Positions 1 to 13,600 are shown, numbered from the stretch's first letter. The stretch is 64,000 nt of DNA from Schistosoma mansoni (GCF_000237925.1 NW_017386050.1:62001-126000); one strand, 5' to 3'. Made by a program: numbers and translations. Notes: a model not told the origin generated them from the sequence alone.

Positions 1-2414
1 AAGACATATTGAGGAATTATTTCACATTCCCTCTAGGAAATGCCAAAAAGTATTTTACAGATTTACTCGCCTAATCATTCAATTTCTCTTGAAATCTCAT
101 CTACCAAGCATAAGACAAAAGAACAACAAACAATTCAGCCAACTAGGATGTTACAAACTGGGAATAAATTTATACCCCATAATTAGTAACCGAGCTCTCT
201 TAAACTTCAAAAATTCTTCGTCAAGCTCACATGGTGTTTTCATACTAAGAAGTGTCAATGTCTGAGACATCACAAGGAGTTATAGTGGACCCGTGCTTTT
301 ATTTAATTCAATCGACGACCATTCATTAATCTTTACCCGTATAGATCAAATTGAACTGTTTGTAACCATCAAATGTAAAAGTGGTTCTCAGAATATAAAA
401 ACGACCAATACACTGAATGTTAAACAGCCGTCTGATATTCACTCTCCAGAACTGTCAGACTATGCTCTTTTGAACTTAAGGTGAAAGATCAGTCAACTTT
501 GCCGTCTCCGATTTCTTGAAATTTCAAAGGGGTGAGACATAAGTCTGTTGATGATAAAAAAACAGAGCACCTGCAATACTTATCGGAGAGTTGAAGACAA
601 GGTTTGATCTATTCTTCAAATTCTTCAATGGCAGCTAAGCGTACTGAATTAGTGACTGTTTTCAGCTTCATTTACAACAAACACTTCCCCACATCTTGAA
701 AGCTGCAAGTAATTTGGATCCCAATTCTCTTCAAACGAAATTTGAATCTCTTTGTACAGAAATATAAAAAGAGGGATTGAAGGACGAATCCTACGAAAAA
801 TGACTGTCATCAGAGGCCGCCATATTTATATAACTTAATGATAAGAGAAGACCTAGTGATGGTGGACAATACAATAAGTATCTCGTGTAATTCCATTCAA
901 ACACTCTGCACGAAGCACAACGCTGGTCCTCATAATATAATTCCGAGCAGAATGCATCTTAAAAAGCAAGCGCTCAGGTACTATCTAAGACTAGAAACTA
1001 TGCCTCCTCATCAAGGTGGCATTAAGAATATTTATCTGGTTCACGTAGGTTGGTGGACATTGCTTGAATAAGGGATATGACAGATACATACTAACACGCT
1101 TATTATCATCTCCGCTTCTCCTATTATACCTTTACTTCGACTTCCTCACAGTCTACATTGCCAATCATTTAACTTAATTATTTATTCTCGGAGCAATCAT
1201 TTTCTCTTGGCACTTAAATTATCACTTTATTACTCTCACGTTGCGACCAATCAACCTGCTGCCTGATAATGCAACAGCTGCTAGTATCCAGAAACCCTAC
1301 TGCCCTGAGACAAACGCACTAACTTAAACTACATGAAATGGAAATCCAAAACTAACCAGAATAAATGCGATCGAGTAGCTGGACTATCACCTCTTAGACC
1401 TTACTAAATATATGGAACCGTACCGAAACAACAAGAAGCAAGCGCACTAAAATCAATGTGTTCATACAAGCTTGTGATAGGGATATTGGACAAAGTCCAA
1501 TTACCAGTGAACCTCTATTTCATAGAGGGTTCGAGTTGAAGTACAATTTGCTGACAACTTTGACTTAAACAACGAGAATCAAGATAGTGCCTACAGTATT
1601 TTGACGAAGTTTAGAGTCAAATAACATGTAAGCCATGATTAGCAAGTGTTACGTCCAATCATGAGTTTTGCCCGTTCCAACTATTGAAGTACTGGCCGCC
1701 GATATTCGCAAATCACGAACCCAAGTAGACAAGAGAACCAAAACTCCAAATTAGATACCAAGTTTATTCGCAACTCACAAATAATCGACCAAAGTCGTTC
1801 TAACAACAATAATTATAACAATTACAAAACAAACCTTCAATTTTGTAGGTTCCCGGAGCAAAAGCTCCCAAATACCAAACCAATGACAAAAGAAACCAAA
1901 ATGTCCGAAAATAATGATATAAACAAACAAGTCCAAAGGTTAAGTAAAACAATCATATCCAAAAAACACAGTAAAATTGATGTACAGTAAAAAGGTTTTA
2001 ATCAGCCAAATGTCTTCAGTTCTCCTGTAACAGTAAGTGAAAGTTGACAATATACGATTCTTAGAATGTTTGAAATCAATAAAATTATAGGTGAGACCAG
2101 ATTTTATTGACGAGTTTTGTGTAAGGTTTAATAGTCTTCGAGAACGTCCACGTGCTTAATCAAGGCTTACAAATTAGTTTGGGTAATTAGGATTAGGAGT
2201 TACAGTTGATGGTTAAAGTTAAGATTTTCATCACGAACCGACACCGGGTGAAACGCCAAAATGCTAAATGGATGATTTATTTTCGCGCCAAAGTCCGTGA
2301 CCTGTTATCGTATATCTGATTGATTCGTCCTTAAATTATAGTCTTGTCAAAATATATTTTATGCAACCAAATGATTAAGTTCTTGGTGGTACTAGAGCTA
2401 AATATCATAAGATA
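1..2414. other. Gene-free left flank
   Basis: No reading frame here resembles a known family; the longest frames (293-484 and 838-1071, both +) are 63 and 77 codons and look like chance. The stretch is moderately AT-rich with no clear repeat pair, tRNA-like box or hammerhead core. It ends at the CCTG target site of the LTR element. It could hold very old transposon debris that I cannot assign. Confidence 0.5.
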
Positions 2415-2418
2415 CCTG

Positions 2419-2776
2419 TGTAGTGACCGGCCAGTTTCGATAAGAACACGATTGGAATAACGGAAACAATTATTATTATTGTAACCAATTGTACCAGAGA
2501 TTGTTTTACTGTATTTTTTTAACTGTATCAGTTTCACTTCTTGTTTCGCTATCCGCCTTGTTTGGTTCGAACTTGCTCACGCACTGCCCATATCGCCTGT
2601 ACCCTTTGGCACGTCTCGGTATTATTTCGATACCACGAGATCGCCAATAAATATACTTGATCTGGACTAGTAAAGCCTTCTAATTTACGGGCTATCAAGG
2701 GAACCAAGTCATTTTTGGACGCGTAATCGAATAGTAGTGGTGATCATAGTCCGTCCACGACTCGACATCCACTACA
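2419..2776 (+). repeat. 5' LTR of the Gypsy element
   Basis: This 358-bp direct repeat of 7623-7980 has TG...CA ends inside a short inverted repeat (TGTAGTG/CACTACA). AATAAA at 2646-2651 is a plausible polyadenylation signal, as expected for the R region. A diverged solo relative lies on the other strand at 49242-49601. Confidence 0.96.
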
Positions 2777-2952
2777 ACTGGTGAGCCGTATTTGGAACAC
2801 GCAATACAGCTGGTAACCCAATCCATCGAGCACAAGTCAAACTTGGCCAATTCTCCAAACCAGATCAATCCGGTGAGTCTATTTATCTATCCACATCTGT
2901 TGCATATATTCGTATTGATATTTTTCAATATATAATATTTTGGCAACTTAAT

Positions 2953-3812
2953 ATGGTAGATAACGATAAGAATAACATAAACATGATAGACTCCGAGATA
3001 CAGGTTATCAGTTTTCGACCGGTTCCTTTCATCCCTCATAATCCAGAAGTCTGGTTCGCGGCACTGCAATCTCAATTTGAGATCCGCCGCATAACCAATC
3101 AAAGGCAGAAGTACGCCTACGCTTTGGAATCATTGCCCGGGGATCACCTAACCGCTGTCCGTGAGGTTGTCCTCAATCCGAACGTTCCGAACGTTTATGA
3201 CCGTTTTAAGGATGCCATCCTTCGACATTTCCTCCCATCAAGAGAGGAACGATTGAGGACACTATTAGCACGTCACCCTATGGGTGATGCTAAGCCGAGC
3301 CACCACCTCACGCGCCTGCAATCCCTTGCAGGAAACATGACTCTGAGATAGTCAAAGAGTTGTGGCTAGAAGCCTTACCAGTCAGTATCCAGCCAACCCT
3401 TACGGCTCTGCTCGAGGACACCCCGCTCAACAAGGTGGCCTTCATAGCAGATAAGATTCTAGCACGAGTAAACACCAAAGACGACTATTTGGTTGCTAGT
3501 ACTTCCCGTTCTAACGTTGATCTCGATGCTAGACGACCTCCGGCTCATGGGGATAGGGACAGATGCATCCATACTCGTCTCAGTTTCCGAGACCGCGCAA
3601 ATGTGCCAGCCCCCTACGCCCCCCGACCCAGGTCACAATCTCGTAAGGCCGTAACGACTCGCCCCAAGCGGGCATCTTCCAAGCCACGCCAGAAGGCGGT
3701 TTCGGAAGCGAGTCCAGGTTGGTGCTGGTTTCACCGTGCCTTCGGGGCCGGTGCCCGTCATTGTCGAGCTCCCTGCTCATACAAGGCGGGAAACTCCTCA
3801 GCCGGCGAGTAA
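2953..3812 (+). pseudogene. gag region of the Gypsy element
   Basis: The N-terminal part has the capsid-like pattern NPEVWFAALQSQFEIRRI, close to gag proteins of CsRn1-type elements. The C-terminal part (near 3720-3780) carries a zinc knuckle of the form C-x2-H-x9-C-x3-C (CWFH ... HCRAPC) rather than the usual C-x2-C-x4-H-x4-C; this CHCC form is a hallmark of the CsRn1/Kabuki clade. The region is not open in a single frame (about one break) and is treated as a fossil gag. The end of gag overlaps the start of the pol frame, an arrangement that elements of this family resolve by ribosomal frameshifting. Confidence 0.85.
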
Positions 3813-6800
3813 ATGCGGCCGTACTCGCCGGCACTTCACCTCAGGTTGGCCGTTTATTTTACGTGCACGATTATCGCACCAACGCTAGGTACCTTGTGGA
3901 TATGGGTGCCCAAGTTTCTGTCGTACCTATCGGTAACAGTAAGTCTCAAGCCACTATGCTTCGACTGCGCGCTGCGAATGGCTCAGTCATTCCCACCTAT
4001 GGTACACGACAACTTACAGTCAACCTGAGCAACCGACGACAGTATCTGTGGACGTTCATCATTGCCGATGTTCCCACAGCTATACTCGGTATCGATTTCC
4101 TACAGCACTATGAATTGCTAGTCGATTCACGTAGGCTGCAGATAATTGATACTTCGTCGAACAGCAACTTTATGGGCTCTAAAGTTCACACAAACGCGTA
4201 CCGAATCACAGGTGTATTTCATTCGCGTGACGATTTATTCCACGTTTTATTTCAGAAATTCCCCAAATTAACTAAACCTCTCGAGGAGACTCCATCGGTG
4301 ACCAATCGTGTGGTACACCACATAGTCACCCGCGGACCACCAGTCACGGCAAGACCTCGCCGACTGGCACCGGACAAATTAGCTTTCGCTAAACGTGAGT
4401 TTGACAATTTACTAGCTACTGGTATTATTCGTCCTTCTCACAGTCCTTGGGCCTCACCTCTCCACATGGTTCGAAAGAAGGATGGGGTTAGTTGGAGACC
4501 ATGCGGAGACTACCGAGCGTTAAACACAGCTACACGTTTCGATAGCTATCCCATCCCCCACATACATGACATCACGGCATCACTCAAGGGCACGACAATT
4601 TTTTCCAAGATCGATCTGGTACGAGCATATCACCAGATCCCAGTCGCTCTTGAAGATATAGAGAAAACTGCTATCACGACTCCTTTCGGTTTATTTGAGT
4701 TCCTACGAATGCCATTTGGATTACGGAATGCTGCTCAAACTTTCCAAAGGTTTATCGATAGCATTGTACGAGACCTAGATTTTGTTCACGTCTATATTGA
4801 TGACCTGCTAATCGCATCATCAAACGTAGATGAACATTATCAACACCTGACGCTACTATTCCAGCGCCTTTCGGATAATGGAATAATAGTCAACCCCGAC
4901 AAGTGTGAACTCGGGAAGAAGGAAATAAAATTCTTAGGTCATGTTATTAAGCATGAGGGTATTCTACCTTGTGAGGATAAAGTACGTACTATAATGGAGT
5001 ACACTGTACCGTCCACACTCAAGGAACTGAAGGCATTTCTCGGTTTGGTCAACTTCTACCGACGCTTCATTTCGCACGCGGCGGAACAGTTACGACCGTT
5101 AACCGATTTACTTCGCGGTAATCCACGCAAACTGGAATGGAACGACACCGCACATACTGCATTTTCAGATATCAAAACGGCCCTAGCTCAAGCCACACTT
5201 CTCGTGCATCCTGACCCATCAGCCACGCTTAGTATAGCGGTTGATGCATCGGATTTCGCCATAGGAGCCGTTATGCAACAGAATATCTCCGGTAGTTGGC
5301 AGCCCCTCGAATTTTTCTCACGACGCCTCACTCCCACGGAGACGAGATATAGCGCTTTTGGTCGCGAACTGCTAGCAGCCTACTGCGCCATCAAACATTT
5401 CCGGCACGCTGTAGAAGGTTGTAAGTTCATCTTATTCACCGACCATAAGCCCTTAACGTATGCTCTGCATACCAAGTCTGACCGCTACTCACCACGAGAG
5501 TGCAGACATTTGGACTATATCTCCCAGTTCACGACAGACCTTCGTCACGTCAAAGGCGAGTCGAACTGTGTTGCTGATGCTTTATCACGTATCCAACTTA
5601 ATGCAGTTACTTTGCCAATGCTTGACCTACCTGCTATAGCCGCCGCCCAAGCAAACGATACTTCATGCACGGAAGCACAACAGTCTACGTCCCTTCAGTG
5701 CCGGGAAGTACCCCTAGCTACTAGCTCAGGTACTATCCTATGCGATACTTCTACGGGCCTCCCTCGACCCATCGTACCCTCCGCTTATCGCCGTCTCGTC
5801 TTTGATGCCCTTCATGGTCTATCTCATCCTGGTATCGCAGCCACCCTACGCCTCATAGCTGCACGATACGTCTGGCCGTCAATGAATAAAGATGTCCGTA
5901 TGTGGGTAAAGCAATGCTTGCAATGTCAACGATCAAAAGTGCACAGGCACGTAGCTGCCCCTATTGGCACTTTCGCTACTCCTGATGCTCGCTTCGATCA
6001 CGTTCACATAGACATTGTAGGACCATTACCACCATCGCACGGGTATGATCACATACTCACATGCATTGATCGTTTCACAAGATGGCCCGAAGCTATTCCC
6101 ATCACGTCTATTACGGCGGAGACAGTCGCTCACCGCTTCGTAGAACGATGGATAGCTATGTACGGTTGTCCCTCGACTGACCGAGGACAACAATTTGAGT
6201 CCGCATTATTCTCCTCACTAACACGGCTGCTTGGTACGGAACGCATACGCACTACCGCCTACCATCCAGCATCAAACGGTTTAGTTGAACGGTTTCATCG
6301 CCAACTTAAAAGTGCTCTTCGAGCACACGAAAACAACAATTGGTACGGAACCCTTCCGCTCGTCCTCCTGGGAATCAGAACGAGTCTAAAGGCAGATATT
6401 CAATGTTCCGCCGCTGAACTTGTTTACGGCACGACATTGCGTCTGCCTGGGGAATTTTTCACACCACGGAGCAGCACTAAGTTCGGCGAATCAGACTACG
6501 TCCAACGACTGTCTGCATTCATGCGAACACTGACTCCGGTGTCAACTCGTATACAACATCGACAGGTCGCTCTCCCTCGAGAGTTATCTACCTGTTCACA
6601 TGTTTTCATACGAGTAGATTCGGTACGCAAACCTCTACAACAGCCTTACGAGGGACCTTTTCACGTGATTTCCCGTCACGAAAAGACCTTCAAGGTTGAT
6701 CGACGTGGCCGCATCGAAACAGTCAGCATTGATCGTCTCAAGCCAGCATACGTCGATGACAATGCTATACCTGATAAGCCGAGACCCAATGTTAGACCCA

Positions 6801-7054
6801 TCAGAGCTTCTAGCGGGATTTCTACATCTACTTCGGATCCCACGCTAGATGCACCTGAGACCTCATTCTCACGTCCCAGTCAACAGCACGTGTCATCTGC
6901 CCCGTCTACGGACGAGACTTCCGTCTCACGTCCAGACCTGCAGACCACACTGCCCTTGACTGCGGATGAGATTGCAGGCTCACGAGGTTCGAACGGGACT
7001 ACCGTCTCACGTTCTGGTGGCCGAGTACGCTTACCCGTACGCTTTCTCGACTAA
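3719..7054 (+). CDS. pol: Gypsy pol polyprotein (PR-RT-RNaseH-IN)
   Basis: This is a single open frame of 1111 codons. In order it shows: an aspartic protease site ([13 protein letters not shown], about residues 57-70); a reverse transcriptase with YIDD at about residue 359 and the conserved MPFGLRNA and FLGHVI blocks; an RNase H ([10 protein letters not shown], about 508; TDHKPL); an integrase zinc domain (HGLSHPG ... CLQC, about 698-735); and a catalytic core starting near DIVGPLP (about 764) and continuing to [14 protein letters not shown]. Length and order match Ty3/Gypsy pol. The first codons overlap the gag knuckle in another frame, so the real pol product is probably made by frameshift rather than from the listed ATG. 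The frame looks whole. Confidence 0.93.
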   Translation: MVLVSPCLRGRCPSLSSSLLIQGGKLLSRRVNAAVLAGTSPQVGRLFYVHDYRTNARYLVDMGAQVSVVPIGNSKSQATMLRLRAANGSVIPTYGTRQLTVNLSNRRQYLWTFIIADVPTAILGIDFLQHYELLVDSRRLQIIDTSSNSNFMGSKVHTNAYRITGVFHSRDDLFHVLFQKFPKLTKPLEETPSVTNRVVHHIVTRGPPVTARPRRLAPDKLAFAKREFDNLLATGIIRPSHSPWASPLHMVRKKDGVSWRPCGDYRALNTATRFDSYPIPHIHDITASLKGTTIFSKIDLVRAYHQIPVALEDIEKTAITTPFGLFEFLRMPFGLRNAAQTFQRFIDSIVRDLDFVHVYIDDLLIASSNVDEHYQHLTLLFQRLSDNGIIVNPDKCELGKKEIKFLGHVIKHEGILPCEDKVRTIMEYTVPSTLKELKAFLGLVNFYRRFISHAAEQLRPLTDLLRGNPRKLEWNDTAHTAFSDIKTALAQATLLVHPDPSATLSIAVDASDFAIGAVMQQNISGSWQPLEFFSRRLTPTETRYSAFGRELLAAYCAIKHFRHAVEGCKFILFTDHKPLTYALHTKSDRYSPRECRHLDYISQFTTDLRHVKGESNCVADALSRIQLNAVTLPMLDLPAIAAAQANDTSCTEAQQSTSLQCREVPLATSSGTILCDTSTGLPRPIVPSAYRRLVFDALHGLSHPGIAATLRLIAARYVWPSMNKDVRMWVKQCLQCQRSKVHRHVAAPIGTFATPDARFDHVHIDIVGPLPPSHGYDHILTCIDRFTRWPEAIPITSITAETVAHRFVERWIAMYGCPSTDRGQQFESALFSSLTRLLGTERIRTTAYHPASNGLVERFHRQLKSALRAHENNNWYGTLPLVLLGIRTSLKADIQCSAAELVYGTTLRLPGEFFTPRSSTKFGESDYVQRLSAFMRTLTPVSTRIQHRQVALPRELSTCSHVFIRVDSVRKPLQQPYEGPFHVISRHEKTFKVDRRGRIETVSIDRLKPAYVDDNAIPDKPRPNVRPIRASSGISTSTSDPTLDAPETSFSRPSQQHVSSAPSTDETSVSRPDLQTTLPLTADEIAGSRGSNGTTVSRSGGRVRLPVRFLD

Positions 7055-7664
7055 CCTCATAACCAACTACGGATACAGTATAGGAATCTGCCCCTATACT
7101 ACAAGAAAGCTACACTTTTCTCTTTTTCTATCATTTTTTTTTGTTTACCCCGAGCCTACGCCTCTGACCATCACTGTTACGGTATCGTCGACTTCAGTCA
7201 ACTTTCGCGAAAGCTGGCCTGATCACCCACGCTCTAGTCAACGCACTCAGTCGATCTCTCTGGCTCCAAATACGTATGATATACATTTGGTCCCGAACAT
7301 GGTTATCCTGGTCGCATCTGGTTCCGTGGCTCAATCTGGTTTCGTCCTACGTCTGCAGCGTTTCTGGTCCGGACCTCTACGAACGCAACCTTCAGATTCT
7401 GGATACAAACCACTCTGGTGTAGCATGCTAATCCAAACAATCAACACAGTACGTTCCTTCTGGTACCGTTCTACGTCAAAGACTTTTGGTGGCAACTCGA
7501 GGATCAACGATCACTTCCTGTTCTGCCAACGCCTTCGTCCTACAATTGCACGTTTCGCGATCAGTCCCACGAACGAAACCGCTACGTATCGAAAGTGTAA
7601 ACCCTTTCTAGCGGGGGGCTCCTGTAGTGACCGGCCAGTCTCGATAAGAACACGATTGGAATAA
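6966..7664 (+). CDS. Third open frame at the 3' end of the Gypsy element (possible ORF3)
   Basis: A 232-codon frame overlaps the end of pol and runs into the 3' LTR. It has one hydrophobic stretch (about residues 50-62, [13 protein letters not shown]) and no domain I recognise. Boudicca, a schistosome relative, was described with a third frame after pol suggested to be envelope-like, so position fits; the product could equally be a chance frame in the 3' untranslated region. No signal peptide or fusion-peptide logic is visible. Confidence 0.35.
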   Translation: MRLQAHEVRTGLPSHVLVAEYAYPYAFSTNLITNYGYSIGICPYTTRKLHFSLFLSFFFVYPEPTPLTITVTVSSTSVNFRESWPDHPRSSQRTQSISLAPNTYDIHLVPNMVILVASGSVAQSGFVLRLQRFWSGPLRTQPSDSGYKPLWCSMLIQTINTVRSFWYRSTSKTFGGNSRINDHFLFCQRLRPTIARFAISPTNETATYRKCKPFLAGGSCSDRPVSIRTRLE

Positions 7665-7980
7665 CGGAAACAATTATTATTATTGTAACCAATTGTACCA
7701 GAGATTGTTTTACTGTATTTTTTTAACTGTATCAGTTTCACTTCTTGTTTCGCTATCCGCCTTGTTTGGTTCGAACTTGCTCACGCACTGCCCATATCGC
7801 CTGTACCCTTTGGCACGTCTCGGTATTATTTCGATACCACGAGATCGCCAATAAATATACTTGATCTGGACTAGTAAAGCCTTCTAATTTACGGGCTATC
7901 AAGGGAACCAAGTCGTTTTTGGACGCGTAATCGAATAGTAGTGGTGATCATAGTCCGTCCACGACTCGACATCCACTACA
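7623..7980 (+). repeat. 3' LTR of the Gypsy element
   Basis: Pairs with 2419-2776 at the same length (358 bp) with only about two differences and no indels. AATAAA lies at 7850-7855. Followed by CCTG, the second half of the target duplication. Confidence 0.96.
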
Positions 7981-7984
7981 CCTG

Positions 7985-9570
7985 TTCCAAAGGCAGCACA
8001 TAATTAACTCGATGTCATTCAAGAGTGTTCAGTGGAGCCACTAAGTCTTTCATTATCTTACCCCCACTTTAAATCCCAAACATAAGTTTCTCAAGTTTAC
8101 ATACAGAAAGGTCGGAAGGCAATACATTATAGCTAATGTCAGCTGTCATTTAAAATCATAAACACGATTTGTAAATCCAACACCAAACTCAAGTATTATT
8201 CTCTATGCCTTATCGTGATCTTTCTGCACCATAAAATATCAGTTGGTAACGAAAATTATGTGGTGATAACCCCAAATCACAACACTACCTCGACTTCTAA
8301 TATATATGTTTTTAGCCAACATTTGCCCTTTTTTCAATCCAGAAAAGCTAGTTTGTCTCGCGAGGGTTAATTATCATGATCAAAGCTATTTTTTCACAGT
8401 TATTTCATAACTTTGTATTGCTCATTGTTTTATTACTAGCCACTGTTTTCTGATTTGCTGATAAGTCCCTTAAGGTCATTGATGTATAGTAGGTTGCCGG
8501 GTTTTCTAAAAATTAATTTCTCTGTTTCGAACAAGTTTGAGGGTCAATTACTTCTCTTTTGTGTCCTCGTTCATTTACTTATATGTGTTACAAGCTCTGG
8601 AATTCAATTTTTCAGATGTTATTTTTGCCACACCCATATACCATGAGAGTTTGATATTTGAAGACGAAACTTGGTTCGTTACATACCACTACATTTTTAT
8701 ACATTAAGCCATCGTTTTCTATCAACAAATAACTGTGCGTACAAACCAAATATCTACTTGTATGTATACACAAAAGTATATATCACGCGATCGTAATTGC
8801 GTGATTACGCGCTACAAGTATTGTTATGCGGTAATTTTGTGTCACCTGGCTGAATTACGTCCTTAAATAGAACATCCTAGAAGAGTAGACACTACAACGA
8901 AATCCTCCTAATCTTCCAGTTCTAGGGAAAATTTTATCCGTTTCGGGGAAGCCGCAGTCGAAAAAATTGGGAAATTCGGGAGAAATGGCACAAAATCCCC
9001 TTAATTGGGAGGTTGGGCTGTTAAGTGAACCCAAACCTTCGTTATTCAATATAACTCAAGTTAATAGTCCCAAGGCTAAAGTAAGGTTTTATCTCTAGGA
9101 AAACGTTCAAAAGTACATTTTTTCGCACATGGCTTTTTTCCTGTCAAGATATATTTAGACGTATAACCTATGAACGGTCTAGGAATTGGGAATATTATTA
9201 TAGTTCAGTTACTTAAGGTATCAGCGTAAGCTTTCGTTACCACGTAAGGGAAATTTATACTAGTTAGCTGTTCACAGAGTTAACTGCTCTGTTGTAAATT
9301 CGTTGGGCAGTTATTTCAAGTTCGCCTAAGTAATATCATCCAGTTTGTTCATAAGTGTTAGTAGGATGGCATGACAGTCAACTTTCGGAACGAAAACTGC
9401 CTTGTAATACATATAACGACGAGATGCAATTAAACTACCGACTAACCGAGGAATTTTAAAATGTCAGTATATGGTTTGGCGGTGGTTATAGAATTTTTAC
9501 AGTTTTTATATTAGGGACTGATCCTAGCTAGATCACCTTTTGAGGCTATAAATTACGAAACATCTGTTTA
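7985..9570. other. Gene-free stretch between Gypsy element and SINE remnant
   Basis: Only short frames occur. A somewhat GC-richer patch at about 8840-9060 stands out from its AT-rich surroundings, but neither strand encodes anything recognisable. Nothing else could be assigned. Confidence 0.45.
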
Positions 9571-9574
9571 GTCT

Positions 9575-9790
9575 TGATATTGGACTTCAGCGGTGCACAC
9601 CTACAACCCTGCAAAGGCAATTAAACCCAGGACTGGCCTCCAGCACCGATTCATTGGTATAAAGGTTAAGTATTCGAAAGCGAAACCAAAGTTCTTGGGT
9701 TCTAAATTCTCCGGTGTGGACTTTTGAGGAGTCTCGCGCCAAGACGAAACAGCTGTTTAGTACTTTCTGGTTTTTGGTAGTGTCCTAGCT
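9575..9790 (+). repeat. Decayed hammerhead SINE, family 2
   Basis: About 9655-9705 resembles the tRNA-like part of family 2 (a box-B-like GGGTTCTAAATTC). Near 9714-9762 is a degenerate hammerhead: TTGAGGAG in place of CTGAGGAG, then GACGAAAC and TTTAGTAC in place of CCAGTGC. Old and almost certainly inactive. Confidence 0.5.
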
Positions 9791-9849
9791 AAAATCAGTT
9801 TGTGACTAAACCATGGAAATGGATAATTGTTGGTTATTATAAGCCAGGG

Positions 9850-10483
9850 TTAGGCCTGTTTTACCAATGCTTGAGTCATGAATAAATGACACAAGCGTAC
9901 TTTGGTAATCAGATAGGGAAAATCACCTGACAATCTAATCAAATAATTTCTTTAAAAGGTACTCAATAGATGCCACCGTTTTATATATACTCAGCTGTAC
10001 AGAGCTTATGCTGTTTGTGACATATCTGTGTATAAACTACCGCAACATACGTGTAATAAATATGTACAATAAAAATCATTCTTCGTCCCTTTTGGAACTT
10101 CTTTAGTGAAGTCAAATAAACTAGTACACCACCATGAATCATTTTTTATCTGACTGGGGTGGCTTTTGCAGCATCATTCAGTATTCCAGCCCTTGCACAG
10201 ATCGAATAGCGAAGTGTGGTGCACATATATTTGATACCTCCATTTACCAATGCTTATGTGTTTAAATAAATAAACACAAATAAATAACACATAATAAATC
10301 TAACCATCCTTCGGTAGAATTTACAATTGCTCGTGATTTCCGACTTTCACTGTTTTTCATCCATATTCACAAAGTTTTGCTGTGTTACATCTTTCATAAT
10401 ACTTAGCGTCTCGGTTTTGATTTTAAATTATTTTGATTAGTAAACTCTCCGTTTTATGAAGCAGATTTATATTATGTTATAGG
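9850..10483. promoter_or_regulatory. Upstream region of ETHE1; no clear motif
   Basis: About 630 bp of AT-rich DNA lies before the first ETHE1 codon. No convincing TATA or initiator motif is seen. The bases just before the ATG (ATGTTATAG then GATGTC) look like a 3' splice site, so the mRNA 5' end could be added by spliced-leader trans-splicing, which schistosomes use, or there may be an unseen non-coding 5' exon. This is inference. Confidence 0.25.
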
Positions 10484-10648
10484 ATGTCATCCAAAGTTCC
10501 TGTACTTTCTGCCGGTGGTCCTTTGATATTTCGTCAATTATTTGAAAAGGTTTCATCTACATACACTTACTTACTGGCTGACTCACATACCAAAGATGCT
10601 GTTCTTATCGACCCTGTTTTAGAAACTGTTGAACGAGATAAAAAGCTT
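10484..10648 (+). CDS. ETHE1: ETHE1 exon 1
   Basis: Codes for residues 1-55, including the ETHE1-typical [18 protein letters not shown] and [11 protein letters not shown] blocks. The donor is GTAGGT at 10649 (phase 0). The ATG at 10484 is chosen because the family match begins about ten residues later and no longer frame is open upstream. Confidence 0.92.
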
Positions 10649-13600
10649 GTAGGTTGGTGTAATTCTTAACTTTTAAGTAAAATAATAAATAAATTTTCGG
10701 GTAATCCTAAAAACGTCAAATTTCAGGAATCCTGACTTCTGAAAATGGTTGTGTGATCACATTTTCCTTTTTTCACACAGGTGGCTAGGGGTATCTTAGA
10801 TCTAAAACCGCTCAAGTGGATTAAACTAATAAATAAAACCGTGTTCACCGAATTAATTTTTGTTTGTACTTTTAACATATTCAACTTTCTGTATGTATGA
10901 AAACGGAATGCTAATGATCATAACCCTAAATGTGTTCATTTTCTCAAGTAATCTATTAGTTGAGTAATATGAAAATGAGGCGTAAACAATGGTGTACCGG
11001 TTCCGATGACCGTACTTCCACACAACACTGCAATAAAACCCTGTACAACATGATATAGAGAGAAACTAAAGCCAGCGGATATGAACAACTAGTGTAGTGA
11101 ACAAAAAGACGAGTGGGGACAATCGAATGTATTTAGGCACAAAATTACAGAATATTTCACTGAAAGCTGACAATCATACAGTAAACAATTAATTTGCAAA
11201 CTATCAATCAATTTTCTCAATCTTGACCGTTACTTCTGCAAATATCAGTCCATCGTCTCCGATTATTATTGTTCATGCATTTTCATACCAATTGCGTTTC
11301 GTTCCCGTTCTTTTGTTATCGATCTACTGAAATGCATCCAATACCCTACTATCATCATATACTACTTACGTGGATATAAGTAACCCACACCGCACTAGTA
11401 CGTAGAAAATGAATGATCAAACCGTGGACACAGTTATATAGAAGTGTATGATTTTTAAAAAAGTAATTACGCTTCATTAAAAATTGCAAAAACAAACGAT
11501 AAAACTGTTTTCAAAACAATTAAAAAGCTGGAAATAAACAGTAAAGGGCACAAAACAATAAGATGCTCAGTAGTCGTAGTTAGGTAGAGTGAATTTACGT
11601 GGACCGTCGTCTTTCGGGCACTGCCTGGGGTCATGGTGCCATACAAGATTTACTTAACAACCCAGTCATTTCATAGGTTAGTCCTTTTTTGATCTTATTG
11701 TCTATTATCAGTACAACCAATATAAAATTTTCAATTAGGCAGGAACTGGAATATAATCCAGTCATGTTCATTCGAGTTAGCTGTCTCAAATGTCTTCGTG
11801 GTCTCTCCCACCTAACACAAACCTTGATCATGTAATAATTCTAATGTACTGCAGCCATAGTTTGAGATCGTTATTGACGAAATAGTTATAACTTTCGCTT
11901 GTCAGCCAGATTTTATTTTCATAATTCATATTCCTTAGCTAAAAGTAAACCAAAGTTATCTCTTTTAAGGTTAAGTTCATAACATTCTACTGTACAGGTG
12001 ATTGCGATCACCAATTACGTACATATCTGCGATCAGATTTGCAACTGATGGCTTTGTTTTAGCATTGTTACTCTCGATAAAACATTTAATTACCTATGGC
12101 TTAAAACTCCTTTTTTTATCTATTTAAACTTACAAATCCTCAGTCGTTCACTTAGATATTTTCAAATCTCATTCCTACCTAGCTATAATTCATTAGTCTA
12201 AGCATCATCCTTTCAATCACCAAGTCATAGGTTCGAATACTACCCCAATTTTGGCACCCAACTTGAAATACATAATAATTGTGTGAAAATAAATCCCACT
12301 GGCTAAGACCCTTTATATCATCCATGTACATCGGAGACAAACTACTCTACTTGTACGAAACAATACTTTCCTCAAGCTTTTCAAAAATCCTCGTAAGCAA
12401 GACAAGAACAAACACAGTTGCGTAAATAATCATACAGATTTTTCACATATTCTTATAAGCTTAGTGTTTTTTAATTCATCAAGCTTAGTGATGAGACATT
12501 TACAGTCAATTATCCAATCTTCGAAAAATGGAAAACAAATTCCTATTATATAATGCCTTATCTCTCCCACAGAGTTACCGGAAATAACTACTAAGCAACC
12601 ATCTTAGGTTTTTAGTGTTTATTTATTGTAGAATAATCATAACTGTTACTTTAGCAAACTATTCACCTATTTCTATTGATATATTGTAATGTAGATATCT
12701 CAGTTGGATGTTAAATTGGGTCCAATAATAAATACTCATTTGCATGCTGATCACGTAACTGGCAGTGGATTGTTAAAGCGAATTCCTGGATCGTACAGTG
12801 TGCTATCTCATTATGATGGAGTTAAAGTTGACAAGATAATAAAACATGGAGATGTTATTAAGTTTGGAAATTTCGAATTAGAATGTCGAAGTACTCCAGG
12901 TAGGCTGGCATTAAAGTCACATTTAATTTTATTTGGAAAACATGTCACAGTGTAGTTGATCATTTTTTTAACTTTCTAGGAATAAATGAGGCAAATATAC
13001 AGAATTTACTTTTGTTTTCAGTTCATCGTATCCTAAAAATCTATAATGTATTGCATTACTCGTAATTGTAATAGAAGTGAATGACATTTTTATTACGTAC
13101 CTTTTCAAACTTATAGATTCACTTCGTCGTTATTACCATTAACAATGCCTTATATTGACTTTATAGGGCACACATCAGGTTGTATGACGCTAGTATTGCA
13201 TTCGGCTGGTGTTGCTTTCACCGGTGACACACTTTTAATTCGTGGTTGTGGAAGAACAGATTTTCAGGGAGGCTCAGCTGCGACGTTATATGATTCAGTT
13301 TATTCACAAATCTTTAGTCTTCCAAATGATTATATATTGTTTCCTGCTCATGATTATTTGGGCAACACTATGACAACTGTTGGTGAGGAAAAGACATGTA
13401 ATCCTCGGTAAGTCTATATATATATATACTATGCGTATAAGGTAGTGAACGACTGTGAACAATATACCTTAAATATATAATATTCCACTTATTAATGGGT
13501 ATCAAGTACTTTGCTGTTTAAACACACAAAGTGAAATATCTTTGTAGGCAGAATTATTTAAAATAATACCAACTAATAAATTGTCATATATTGTAAATAT

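Larger units (their letters stand above)
2419..7980 (+). mobile_element. Ty3/Gypsy LTR retrotransposon, CsRn1/Boudicca-like clade
   Basis: The element is about 5.56 kb and bounded by two 358-bp direct LTRs that begin TGTAGTG and end CACTACA. CCTG lies directly outside both ends (2415-2418 and 7981-7984), a 4-bp target duplication typical of Ty3/Gypsy integrases. Just inside the 5' LTR, TGGTGAGCC (from 2779) is a possible primer-binding site; its TGGTGA start would suit tRNA-Trp, the primer reported for CsRn1-type elements, but the match is partial. A purine-rich G run abuts the 3' LTR (about 7611-7622). The order is gag, protease, reverse transcriptase, RNase H, integrase, third frame. The LTRs differ at only about two sites, so insertion was recent. 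Pol is open along its length and gag shows about one break, so the copy is nearly whole but probably not autonomous. Clade assignment rests on the CHCC-type gag knuckle. Confidence 0.95.

Noticed and set aside
3580-3834. - strand frame over gag
   Set aside because: Antisense shadow of the Gypsy gag region.
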